This document shows, one piece after another, positions 50,698-58,328 of a DNA stretch of 64,000 nucleotides (positions are counted from its first letter, which is position 1; the number at the start of each line of letters is the position of its first letter). Below the pieces are notes generated by a model, which did no database searches, had not been told where the DNA came from, and was given only the letters and a program-made list of their open reading frames with translations. This DNA comes from Chloroflexota bacterium (GTDB lineage Bacteria > Chloroflexota > Limnocylindria > Limnocylindrales > CSP1-4): positions 1 to 64,000 of the forward strand of contig JACPOS010000031.1 in assembly GCA_016191395.1 (NCBI GenBank), given 5' to 3'. A program made the position numbers and the translations under genes.

Positions 50698-51066
50698 CTA
50701 GGGCAGCCGGCCCTCTGCGGCCCTGCCCGCCGCGTCCTGGTAGCGGACACGAGCCTCGGCCTCGTCGACGTCTGCCATGGCACTGTCCGCGTCCGCATCC
50801 ACGAGGTCTGCGCGCGTCGATTCGGCAAGGATCCGTGCCGCCGTCGCCGTCTTGGTCGCGCTGGTCTCCGCCAGCGCGGCGGCCGCGAGGGCCGCCTTCG
50901 AGGCGGCAGCCGTCGCGAGGGCGGCCTCGACGGCCTCCTCCGCGGCAGCGGCGGCGTTCTGGGCAGCGAGCTTGCCGCGCCGGGCAACCGCGACGGCCCG
51001 CTCCGCGGTCCGCCAGTCGCGTAATGCCTGCGGAATGTTCGGGGCCGGATCCGGCTGTTCCTTCAT
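50698..51066 (-). CDS. Small Ala-rich coiled-coil protein, unknown function
   Basis: About 122 residues from ATG 51066 (MKEQPDPAPNIPQALRDW); GAGGGG is about nine bases upstream. Residues 25-115 form a long alanine-rich helix with regular Arg/Lys/Glu spacing (RTAERAVAVARRGKLAAQNAAAAAEEAVEAAL). Not secreted. A -10-like TACATT lies at 51092-51097. Such sequences are easily produced by G+C-rich composition, so the gene is moderately supported. Confidence 0.5.
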   Translation of the reverse strand: MKEQPDPAPNIPQALRDWRTAERAVAVARRGKLAAQNAAAAAEEAVEAALATAAASKAALAAAALAETSATKTATAARILAESTRADLVDADADSAMADVDEAEARVRYQDAAGRAAEGRLP

Positions 51067-51148
51067 GGCATCGCCCCTCGTAGGTCCTCCGAATGTACGC
51101 GGATCACCTTTCGAACACCAGCCCAAACTCCACGGGCGGTTCCGGAGG

Positions 51149-52129
51149 TCAGAGGCGGAAGAGGCTCGTCGCGTTCGCGCCGCGGATCGCGTCGCGCTGC
51201 TCCGCCGGAAGCGCCGCCGTGTTCGCCAGGGAGCCCGCCACGTCGTGGACCTGGTGCGGCCAATCGGTCCCGAACAGCACTCGGTCGGCGCCCACGACGG
51301 AGACGAGGTACCGCAGCGCGCCGAGGTCGTAGGTGATGCAGTCGTGGTACATGCGCCGGAGGTAGTCCAGTGGCGCGGCGGTCATCCGGCGCCTGCCTGG
51401 CAGCTCCACCTCGTCGCCCTTCGCGAACCGCCCGACGAGGTACGGCAGCGCGGCACCGCCGTGCGCAACGATCAGCGACAGGTTCGCGAACCGGTCCAGG
51501 AAGCCGTCGAAGACCATGCGGGTGATCGCGAGCGTGGTGTCGAACATGAACCCGACCGACCAGCTGAGGTCATAGCGGCCCATGTCCATGAGGTCGGCGC
51601 CCGGCGGCTCGCCGGGATGGACCAGGACCGGGAGCCCCCGGCGGTCGATCTCCGCCCAGATCGGCTCGAATGCCGGCTCGGTCAGGCTCCGACCCGCGAC
51701 GTTGGCGAGCACAATCGCACCGGCGGCGCCCCGGTCGCAGGTCCGCGCCAGCTCCTCGACGGCGCGCTCGGGGTACTGCCACGGGAGCGACGTGAACCAC
51801 TTGATGCGTCCCGGGTACGCACGCTCCGCGTCGGCCATCGAATCGTTCGACTCGCGGGCGGCCTCGACGCTGACGGCCTCGCCACCCCAGTAGACGTTCG
51901 GGCAGGTCAGCGAGACGATCGAGACGTCGATCCCCGCCCGGTCCATGTGCTCGATCCGGATGCCGTAGTCGAAGTGGCCGGGCTGCGGGAACACGACCGG
52001 CGTGGGGCCACGGTAGATCTCGTCGCGCCCGTCGGGCCGGACGACGACGCCGTACGGATCACCCGAGGCGCGCAGGAGCTCCAGCCAGCGCCGGGTGAAC
52101 ATGTGCGTGTGGACGTCGACGATCGACAT
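51149..52129 (-). CDS. Amidohydrolase-2 family metal-dependent hydrolase (ACMSD-like)
   Basis: 326 residues. Metal-binding HxH near the N-terminus (IVDVHTHMF), GLPVLVHPGEPPGADL with another His, SLIVAHGGAALPYLVGRF and the final GTDWPHQ with the catalytic Asp match the ACMSD / gamma-resorcylate decarboxylase group. These hydrolyse or decarboxylate small aromatic or heterocyclic acids; the substrate is unknown. The gene lies directly downstream of tRNA-Cys and may be read through from the tRNA transcript. Confidence 0.88.
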   Translation of the reverse strand: MSIVDVHTHMFTRRWLELLRASGDPYGVVVRPDGRDEIYRGPTPVVFPQPGHFDYGIRIEHMDRAGIDVSIVSLTCPNVYWGGEAVSVEAARESNDSMADAERAYPGRIKWFTSLPWQYPERAVEELARTCDRGAAGAIVLANVAGRSLTEPAFEPIWAEIDRRGLPVLVHPGEPPGADLMDMGRYDLSWSVGFMFDTTLAITRMVFDGFLDRFANLSLIVAHGGAALPYLVGRFAKGDEVELPGRRRMTAAPLDYLRRMYHDCITYDLGALRYLVSVVGADRVLFGTDWPHQVHDVAGSLANTAALPAEQRDAIRGANATSLFRL

Positions 52130-52173
52130 GGATGGCCGGCCTCGTGCGGGCGCCAGCTCGTCGGAGGGTGTGG

Positions 52174-52247
52174 AGGCGACGACCGGATTCGAACCGGTGA
52201 ATAGAGGTTTTGCAGACCTCCGTGTTGAACCACTTCACCACGTCGCC
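52174..52247 (-). tRNA. tRNA-Cys (GCA)
   Basis: 74 nt. Acceptor GGCGACG/CGTCGCC, anticodon stem GAGGT/ACCTC around CTGCAAA (anticodon GCA), T arm ACCGGTTCGAATCCGGT, and the U73 discriminator expected for Cys. Confidence 0.94.
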
Positions 52248-52283
52248 CTGGGAGCCGCCGGATTCTGCCACAGGCGGGCAGGG

Positions 52284-52357
52284 TGGTTGCCCCTCGAGGA
52301 TTCGAACCTCGCCTAACGGATTCAAAGTCCGCTGTCCTACCACTAGACGAAGGGGCA
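52284..52357 (-). tRNA. tRNA-Gln (UUG)
   Basis: 71 nt plus an apparently encoded CCA (52284-52286). Acceptor TGCCCCT/AGGGGCA, anticodon stem GCGGA/TCCGT around CTTTGAA (anticodon TTG), T stem CGAGG/CCTCG. The other tRNAs here lack an encoded CCA, so it may be chance. The 215 nt upstream (52358-52572) contain no gene I can support. Confidence 0.93.
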
Positions 52358-52572
52358 GCAGTTTCGCGCCCGTAGCGTAATCGGTCGCTGTTCGGCCCAA
52401 GGATCGGCGCGCCGACATCGATCGGATCCGTCAACCGGGGCGCCGGCCTGCGTATGGCACTCGTGAATGGAGAGCGGATGAACCGGCTCGCAATCGGTTC
52501 GGGCGCTGCTCGTCGTTCTTCGCCCATCGCCGGCATCGAGGGCTGGTTGCGCTGGCCTGGCGTGATCCTCGA

Positions 52573-54309
52573 CTAGACGCCGATCTCCTCGGGAAGCCAG
52601 AACCAGCGCAGCGCCTCGAAGTCCGCGGTGAGGTGCGCAGGCTCTACCGGTGCCTGGTCCGGTAGCGCGGCGAGGATCGAACGCGCATCCTCGAGGTAGC
52701 CGGTGAGGGCAGACTCGGGAGCCCGGTGACGGTGGGCCTGGTAGCGCATCCGGCCGTCCTCGTAGCGGATCGCATCAAGGCTCATCGGCGGCTCGGCAAC
52801 CCCGCCACGGTGGTGCCAGATCCCGGTCGTTTCGTCGAAGCGGTAGAGCGGCAGGAGACGCCAGCCTTCGCTGGCGACGAGATCCACCGCTGCGAGGACG
52901 TACTCGAAGACGGCGTCGCTGATGAAGTAGTTGAAGTTGACCCGGATCCAGCCTGGCTTGATCCCCTCGCAGCCCCGCGCGATCTCCCGCTCGAACTCGC
53001 GCGACGTCTCCAGGTTGATCCCGAGGAGGCGATGTCCGTACGGACCGGCGCACGAGCACCCGCCGCGCGACTGGATGCCCAGGAGATCGTTCAGGACCGC
53101 CACGATGAAGTTGTGATGGAGATAGCGACCGTCATGGAGGACGACGAACGACACGATCGACAGCCGCGGCAGCGTGTGGGACCCGAGGATCTGGATCGAA
53201 GGGTTCGCTTCCCAGCGCGCGATGGCCCGGTGGATGAACAACTCCTCGCGCTGCCGGATCAATTCGACCCCGACTGCTTCCTTGAGCTGGAACACCAGGC
53301 CGGCGCGGATCGACTCGACGATCGCCGGCGTGCCGCCTTCCTCGCGTTGCTCCGGGTCGTGGTGGTACACATGCTCGAGGGGGTTCACGTACGCCACGGT
53401 GCCGCCGCCCACGACGGTGGGTACCCGGTTGCGGAAGAGCTCCCTGCGGGCCACGAGGATGCCCGGCGTGCCGGGCCCACCGATGAACTTGTGCGGGCTG
53501 ATGAAGACGGCGTCCTTGTAGTCGAGGGCGGCGTCGTCCGGTCTGCCCGCCTCCTGCGGACCCCCTTTCTTGTCGCCGACCGGCGACGGTCGATGGGGCT
53601 CCATCTCCACGTCGACGTACGGCGCGGCGGCCGCGAAGTCCCAGAACGACAGGGCACCGTGCCGGTGCAGCAACACCGAGATGGCGCGCGTGTCGCTGAT
53701 GATCCCGGTGACGTTCGAGGCGGCCGAGAAGCTGCCGATCTTGAGGGCGCGGCCTTTGTGTCGGATCAGCGCGGCCTCGAGGCTCGCGAGGTCGATCCGG
53801 CCGTCGTGGTCCTCGGGGATCGTGACGAGGTCGGCGATCGACTCGCGCCACGGCAGCTCGTTGGAGTGGTGCTCGTACGGCCCCACGAACACCACTGGCC
53901 GATCTGCCGCCGGAATCCGCTGCGCCAGGTCGTACCGGTCGTCAAGGTCGGCGGGCAGTCGCAGGTTCATCACGTCGACGAGCTTGTTGATCGCGGCCGT
54001 GGAGCCCGAGCCACAGAAGATGACCGCGTGGTCCTCGCGGGTCGCGCCCGTCGACCGGCGGATGATGTCGCGTGCCTCCTCGCGGAAGCGCGTTGTCTGA
54101 AGCCCGGTGCCGGAGGACTCGGTGTGGGTGTTGCCGTAGAGCGGCAGGACCGCGTCCCGGATGTAGTCCTCGATGAACGTCAGCGACCGGCCGGACGCGG
54201 TGTAGTCCGAGTACGTGACCCGCCTCGGCCCGAACGGCCCAACGACCGCCTCGTCGTCACCGATGACGCCTGCCCGGATGGCTTCGATCAGGTGGGGGTC
54301 GACGTGCAC
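52573..54309 (-). CDS. Class V aminotransferase (cysteine-desulfurase-like), long form
   Basis: 578 residues, much longer than SufS/IscS (about 400). The PLP fold is clear: GNTHTESSGTGLQTTRFREEARDII, FCGSGSTAAINKLVD, VGPYEHHSNELPWRES, PLP lysine in FISPHKFIGGPGTPG, and RGGCSCAGPYGHRLLGI, where a cysteine takes the place of the desulfurase catalytic loop. Two family-like insertions and a C-terminal 100-residue region (WRLLPLYRFDETTGIWHHRG...) are extra. A desulfurase or selenocysteine-lyase-type reaction is possible. GTG start at 54309, exactly at the predicted transcription start. Confidence 0.88.
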   Translation of the reverse strand: MHVDPHLIEAIRAGVIGDDEAVVGPFGPRRVTYSDYTASGRSLTFIEDYIRDAVLPLYGNTHTESSGTGLQTTRFREEARDIIRRSTGATREDHAVIFCGSGSTAAINKLVDVMNLRLPADLDDRYDLAQRIPAADRPVVFVGPYEHHSNELPWRESIADLVTIPEDHDGRIDLASLEAALIRHKGRALKIGSFSAASNVTGIISDTRAISVLLHRHGALSFWDFAAAAPYVDVEMEPHRPSPVGDKKGGPQEAGRPDDAALDYKDAVFISPHKFIGGPGTPGILVARRELFRNRVPTVVGGGTVAYVNPLEHVYHHDPEQREEGGTPAIVESIRAGLVFQLKEAVGVELIRQREELFIHRAIARWEANPSIQILGSHTLPRLSIVSFVVLHDGRYLHHNFIVAVLNDLLGIQSRGGCSCAGPYGHRLLGINLETSREFEREIARGCEGIKPGWIRVNFNYFISDAVFEYVLAAVDLVASEGWRLLPLYRFDETTGIWHHRGGVAEPPMSLDAIRYEDGRMRYQAHRHRAPESALTGYLEDARSILAALPDQAPVEPAHLTADFEALRWFWLPEEIGV

Positions 54310-54315
54310 GTCGTC

Positions 54316-54321
54316 ATCCTA
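54316..54321 (-). promoter_or_regulatory. -10 for a leaderless class V aminotransferase message
   Basis: Minus-strand TAGGAT followed by six bases and then the GTG start codon at 54309, the geometry of a leaderless transcript. No Shine-Dalgarno is present. Confidence 0.45.
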
Positions 54322-54344
54322 CGTAGCCCGCAGGGGAGGAGTGG

Positions 54345-54417
54345 AGCGGAAGACGGGACTCGAACCCGCGACCCTCACCTTGGCAAGGTGATGCTCTACC
54401 AACTGAGCCACTTCCGC
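54345..54417 (-). tRNA. tRNA-Gly (GCC)
   Basis: 73 nt. Acceptor GCGGAAG/CTTCCGC, anticodon stem TCACC/GGTGA around TTGCCAA (anticodon GCC), T arm GCGGGTTCGAGTCCCGT, discriminator U. Confidence 0.94.
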
Positions 54418-54446
54418 TCGGAGCAAGCGCGCGCCGGTGTTGTTGG

Positions 54447-54519
54447 TGCCGAGAGCCAGAGTCGAACTGGCGACACCGCGATTTTCAGTCGCGTGCTCTA
54501 CCAACTGAGCTATCTCGGC
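54447..54519 (-). tRNA. tRNA-Phe (GAA)
   Basis: 73 nt. Acceptor GCCGAGA with its 3' partner, anticodon stem CGCGA/TCGCG around CTGAAAA (anticodon GAA), T stem GCCAG/CTGGC, discriminator A. Lies 29 nt upstream of tRNA-Gly in transcription order. Confidence 0.94.
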
Positions 54520-54561
54520 CCGGCGAGTCCACCAGGCCGAAGCGGCCCGACGGCGAGGCGG

Positions 54562-54570
54562 AGGATAGCA
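54562..54570 (-). promoter_or_regulatory. Extended -10 promoter for the Phe-Gly tRNA pair
   Basis: Minus-strand TGC-TATCCT, about 36 nt upstream of the predicted tRNA-Phe 5' end once the start is placed. The rest of 54520-54712 shows nothing else I recognise. Confidence 0.45.
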
Positions 54571-54712
54571 CGGGCCTCCTTCGCCCCTCAATCCAGCCCG
54601 GTGACCTGGACCGCCGCCCGAAGAACGCGGCGTAGCGATCGACCGTCGCCCCGAGGCGCTCCGGCGAAGCGCTGGGCAACCAGCCGCCGCGCGGCGATCG
54701 AGGATTCCAGGG

Positions 54713-55696
54713 TCAGTCGAGACCCTGGAGCGCCTGTACGTCCGAGGCGATGAGCGGCGGCTCACCGGACAGCTGCCGGAGGCGGTTGATGCGATCGACG
54801 ATGTTCGGGTGGGTCGAGAACATGTTGCTCGAGCGTTCCTCGAACTTCTTGATCGGGTTGGTGAAGTACAGGTGCTGCGTGGCGCGGTTGGCCACTTCCA
54901 GCACCTCTCGGTCGCCGGCGATCTTCGCGAGCGCCTGCTCCAGGCCGCGGGGATTGCGCGTGAGCTCCACCGAGGATGCGTCGGCGAGGTACTCGCGCTG
55001 CCGGCTCACCGCGAGCTGGACGAGCCGGGCGATGAACGGAGCAATGATCGCCAGGACGATGGCGATGACGAACATGATCGCCGCCAGTCCGCCACCGCCC
55101 CTGTCACGATCACCGCCGCCGCGCCGGCCGCCGCCCCAGAACGTGAACCTGAGGAAGAAGTCCGCCAGGAGGGCGATCGAGCCGACGAGGACGGCGACGA
55201 GGAGCGCGAACCGGATGTCGTAGTTACGGACGTGCGAGAGCTCGTGCCCGATGACGCCCTGGAGCTCCTCACGATCCAGCTTCTGGAGGAGTCCCGTGGT
55301 GATCGCCACCGACGCGTGCCTGGGATCGCGACCGGTGGCGAAGGCGTTCGGTGCCGTGTCGTCGATGATGTAGACATGGGGCATCGGCACGTTCGCCGCG
55401 ATGGCCATCTCCTTGACGACGTTCATCAGCTGGGGCGCCGATTGCTGGGTGACCTCCTTCGCCCCGGACGAGGCGAGGACCAGCTTGTCGCCGGCGAAGT
55501 ACGAACCAACCGACATCAGCATCGCGATCACGATCGCGATGGTCGTGACGCCGTAGGCACCCTCGACGTACCCGGTCGTGCCATAGCCGATCGTGAAGCC
55601 GAGCACCGCGAGGAGCGCGGTCACGGCCAGCACGAGCACGATCGAGTTCCGCTTGTTCGCCGCCTGCTGGGCGAAGAAGGTCTGTCGTGTCTGCAT
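54713..55696 (-). CDS. htpX: HtpX-like M48 membrane metalloprotease
   Basis: 327 residues. Two N-terminal transmembrane helices, then NAFATGRDPRHASVAITTGLL, the zinc motif HELSHVRNYD (HExxH) and the third-ligand region REYLADASSVELTRNP. A Gly/Arg-rich loop (GGGRRGGGDRDRGGGG) separates two further helices. HtpX degrades misfolded membrane proteins. It follows lemA by 49 nt; lemA-htpX pairs are widespread. Confidence 0.94.
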   Translation of the reverse strand: MQTRQTFFAQQAANKRNSIVLVLAVTALLAVLGFTIGYGTTGYVEGAYGVTTIAIVIAMLMSVGSYFAGDKLVLASSGAKEVTQQSAPQLMNVVKEMAIAANVPMPHVYIIDDTAPNAFATGRDPRHASVAITTGLLQKLDREELQGVIGHELSHVRNYDIRFALLVAVLVGSIALLADFFLRFTFWGGGRRGGGDRDRGGGGLAAIMFVIAIVLAIIAPFIARLVQLAVSRQREYLADASSVELTRNPRGLEQALAKIAGDREVLEVANRATQHLYFTNPIKKFEERSSNMFSTHPNIVDRINRLRQLSGEPPLIASDVQALQGLD

Positions 55697-55745
55697 CAGA
55701 GCGCCGTATGTCGATGGCGAGCGAAGAGCGAGCCGGGCGGCTCGC

Positions 55746-56309
55746 TCAGCTCAGGCTGAGATCGACGTTCGGGACGGCTGCCGCCTCGGGCTCGGCCTCG
55801 AAGAACTCGCGCTTGGTGAAGCCGAACATGCCTGCGAGCAGGACGTTCGGGAACACCTGGATCGCGTTGTTGTAATCGAGCACGCTCGCGTTGTAGTTCT
55901 GGCGGCTGAACGAGATCTGGTTCTCGGTCGTCGTCAGCTCCTCCTGGAGCGAGAGCACGTTCTGGTTGGCCTTCAGGTCCGGGTAGTTCTCCACGACCGC
56001 GAACAGCGACCGCAGGGTGCCCGTCAGCGCGTTCTCTGCCTGGGCCTGGGCGGCGACGCCCTGGGCGCCGGCCGTGACGGCGGAGGCACGCGCGTTGGTA
56101 ACGTCCGTCAGGACCTTCTGCTCGAACCCCATGTAGCCCTTGACGGCATTGATGAGGTTCGGGATCAGGTCGTGCCGGCGCTTCAGCTGCACCTGGATCT
56201 GGGCAAGCGCCTCGTCGATCCGGTTGCGTCGACCGATCAGGCCGTTGTAGATGCCGATCACGAACAACGCGATCACCACTACGACGACGATCAGGATGAT
56301 CAGCTCCAT
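55746..56309 (-). CDS. lemA: LemA family protein
   Basis: 187 residues. One N-terminal transmembrane helix (MELIILIVVVVVIALFVIGIYNGLI), then the helical LemA core: RNRIDEALAQIQVQLKRRHDLIPNLINAVKGYMGFEQ, later VENYPDLKANQNVLSLQEELTTTENQISFSRQNYN. The function is unclear; it commonly accompanies HtpX and may be an exported scaffold. GGAGGG is five bases before the ATG. Confidence 0.94.
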   Translation of the reverse strand: MELIILIVVVVVIALFVIGIYNGLIGRRNRIDEALAQIQVQLKRRHDLIPNLINAVKGYMGFEQKVLTDVTNARASAVTAGAQGVAAQAQAENALTGTLRSLFAVVENYPDLKANQNVLSLQEELTTTENQISFSRQNYNASVLDYNNAIQVFPNVLLAGMFGFTKREFFEAEPEAAAVPNVDLSLS

Positions 56310-56361
56310 TTGAACCCTCCACGACGGCTCGCGCCAGTTGAGCGCGACGCCACCACGACAG

Positions 56362-56367
56362 AGTCTA
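56362..56367 (-). promoter_or_regulatory. Possible -10 for lemA-htpX
   Basis: Minus-strand TAGACT, giving a leader of about 46 nt. Not extended and without a clear -35. Confidence 0.25.
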
Positions 56368-56391
56368 TCGCGTACGCCCCCTCGTACCCGG

Positions 56392-57759
56392 TCAGCCGCC
56401 GGCCCGGGGCAGGACGGACCAGATTCGCCACAACCCGGGCACGCCCTTCAACTCGTGCTCGCCGGTGTCCTCGTAGCCGAAGCCGGACCCTGCGACGAGG
56501 TCCTTGACGGTCTGCGAAATGAGCACCTCGGACGCGCCCGCTCGTGCGGCGATCCGGGCGCCGATGGTGACGGTGATGCCGCCGACCCCTCCGTCGATGA
56601 TCTCGCACTCGCCCACATGCACTCCCGCCCGAATGGTCAGCCCGATCTCGCGCACCGCCTCGGCGATCTCCTGGGCGCAGCGAATCGCGCGAGCCGCCCC
56701 ATCGACCGTCGCGAAGAAGCCATCCCCTGCCGTGTCGCGCTCGGTGCCGCGCCAGCGCAGGAGCGCCGACCGGACGATGTGGTGGTGCCGTTCCACGAGA
56801 TCCTTCCAGGCCCGGTCGCCCAGCGCTGCCTGCTGCGCCGTCGATCCGACGATGTCGGTGAAGAGCACGGTGGCGAGCACCGTCTCGATCGACGACACCG
56901 ACCCGGTGACCCCGGTCATCTTGTGGAAGACGCGAAGCAACGGCTCGAGGGCCAGCCCGGCTCGCCCATCGATCACGTGGACGGTCGCGTTGGGCAGGAG
57001 CGACGCGACGTAGCGCGTCTCGTCGACCTCGTCGTCGGTTCCGGTGATCAGCGACACGGGCGCCTGGACGAGCGGCAGCGCGGCGCGGATGTCCGTCTCG
57101 TAGTTGATCCGATAGATCTCCGTCGCGACATCCGGCGAGGCACTGTTGCGGATGATCCGGGCGTAGTTGTTCACGAGCTCCGGTCGTTGGTGTGGCGCCT
57201 CGGCATCGTGCCGCAGTCCGAGTCGCTCGCGGGCGCGCATGTCCGCGATCGCCTGGGCCTGGGCAAACGTGCCCCAGGAGCCGGGGCGTCGACCGAGGCT
57301 CTCGAGGTACTCGTCGTTCGTCTCTCCCCATGGATAGTCGGGCGCCCACGCCGCCCGAGCCGTGGGGTTGCTCCAGATCAGGCCGCTCACCCGATCCGGA
57401 TGCATCGCGGCAAACAGGACGTGGACGGCCGAGCTGAGCCCGCCGGACACGAGAATCGGTCGTTGGGAGCCGGCGGCGTCGAGCACGGTCAGCAGGTCGG
57501 AGACCTGGGTCTCGAGATTCGGCGGAGGGACGTTGCGGCTGGACACGCCGAGCCCACGCCGGTCGTGGACGATCATCCTCGAGAAATCCGCGAACGCCAC
57601 CAGGAACGGTCGCCAGTCCGGCTCGTCCCAGATCAGATCGACGTTGCTGCCGAAGTAGTGAAAGCCGACGGCCACGTCGACCGGGCCATCACCCACGACC
57701 TGGTACGCGAGATGGACGCCGTCCGACGTGATCACGTACTTGGTGTCAGGGACGGCCAC
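56392..57759 (-). CDS. Degenerate alpha/beta-hydrolase domain fused to a class III nucleotide cyclase
   Basis: 455 residues. Residues 1-270 follow the alpha/beta-hydrolase fold (VHLAYQVVGDGPVDVAVGFHYFGSNVDLIWDEP, HDRRGLGVSS, TGTDDEVDE), but the nucleophile elbow reads LVSGGLSSAVH where relatives have LxGxSxGG, and the catalytic-His position reads DGRAGLALEP. Ser and His therefore seem lost. Residues 285-455 are a class III adenylate/guanylate cyclase catalytic domain: VLFTDIVGST and DTAGDGFFATVDG supply both metal Asp, then VTIGARIAARAG. The enzyme probably makes cAMP in response to a ligand bound by the dead hydrolase. A GTG start with -10-like TAGCCT six bases upstream suggests a leaderless message. 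Confidence 0.88.
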   Translation of the reverse strand: MAVPDTKYVITSDGVHLAYQVVGDGPVDVAVGFHYFGSNVDLIWDEPDWRPFLVAFADFSRMIVHDRRGLGVSSRNVPPPNLETQVSDLLTVLDAAGSQRPILVSGGLSSAVHVLFAAMHPDRVSGLIWSNPTARAAWAPDYPWGETNDEYLESLGRRPGSWGTFAQAQAIADMRARERLGLRHDAEAPHQRPELVNNYARIIRNSASPDVATEIYRINYETDIRAALPLVQAPVSLITGTDDEVDETRYVASLLPNATVHVIDGRAGLALEPLLRVFHKMTGVTGSVSSIETVLATVLFTDIVGSTAQQAALGDRAWKDLVERHHHIVRSALLRWRGTERDTAGDGFFATVDGAARAIRCAQEIAEAVREIGLTIRAGVHVGECEIIDGGVGGITVTIGARIAARAGASEVLISQTVKDLVAGSGFGYEDTGEHELKGVPGLWRIWSVLPRAGG

Positions 57760-57765
57760 GGCTCG

Positions 57766-57771
57766 AGGCTA
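57766..57771 (-). promoter_or_regulatory. Possible -10 for a leaderless cyclase message
   Basis: Minus-strand TAGCCT with six bases to the GTG at 57759. Weak hexamer; counted because the spacing matches the other leaderless candidates. Confidence 0.25.
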
Positions 57772-57799
57772 CAGCATCGGCGCGACATCCCAGGGAAAG

Positions 57800-57873
57800 T
57801 GGGCGGTGAGGGACTCGAACCCCCGACACCCTCGGTGTAAGCGAGGCGCTCTAACCAACTGAGCTAACCGCCC
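57800..57873 (-). tRNA. tRNA-Val (UAC)
   Basis: 74 nt. Acceptor GGGCGGT/ACCGCCC (one end wobble), anticodon stem CCTCG/CGAGG around CTTACAC (anticodon TAC), T arm GGGGGTTCGAGTCCCTC, discriminator A. The 57874-58074 gap upstream has no gene I can support. Confidence 0.93.
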
Positions 57874-58074
57874 AGGGGAAGCCTACCCGACGACCGCCGA
57901 TTCGAGGCCGCCGCAGTCCGTCACCGCCCGCCCACCCTCCGACGACGTGACCCAGCGGCTGGCGCCGGAGGTCGCCGACCGCGCGACCATCAGAACCGAG
58001 CAAGCGAAGCGAAGCGAGGGGCGCAGGGAGAAGGGCGGCGACCGCCGGCGTCAGCCGCGGAGAAGGAGGAGTGG

Positions 58075-58156
58075 TGCCCAGGCCGGGACTTGAACCCGGA
58101 TGAGTTGCCTCATACGCCCCTCAAACGTACGCGTATACCAATTCCGCCACCTGGGC
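58075..58156 (-). tRNA. tRNA-Leu (GAG)
   Basis: 82 nt, class II. Acceptor GCCCAGG/CCTGGGC, anticodon stem TACGT/GCGTA around TTGAGGG (anticodon GAG), long variable arm TGAGGCAACTCA, T arm CCGGGTTCAAGTCCCGG, discriminator A. Confidence 0.93.
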
Positions 58157-58216
58157 ATCAGGTTCGCTTGCCGGCTACGTCCGTGGATCTTGAGGAGTCG
58201 AGGGAGCTGAAATTGG

Positions 58217-58300
58217 TACCGAGGAAGGGACTTGAACCCATACGCCCTTGCGGGCACTAGCTCCTGAAGCTAGCGCGTCTGCCAATTTCGCCACCTCGGC
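58217..58300 (-). tRNA. tRNA-Leu (CAG)
   Basis: 84 nt, class II. Acceptor GCCGAGG/CCTCGGT, anticodon stem CTAGC/GCTAG around TTCAGGA (anticodon CAG), variable arm TGCCCGCAAGGGCG. The T stem ATGGG/CCCTT has one T-T mismatch. With UAA and GAG, three of the leucine isoacceptors lie within 8 kb. Confidence 0.92.
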
Positions 58301-58328
58301 GTGAGATCCACGGCGACCCGAAACGGGT

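Noticed and set aside
52454-52576. A 40-codon plus-strand open frame before the aminotransferase stop
   Set aside because: No ribosome-binding site, no family and it sits in a tRNA-flanked gap; not supported.
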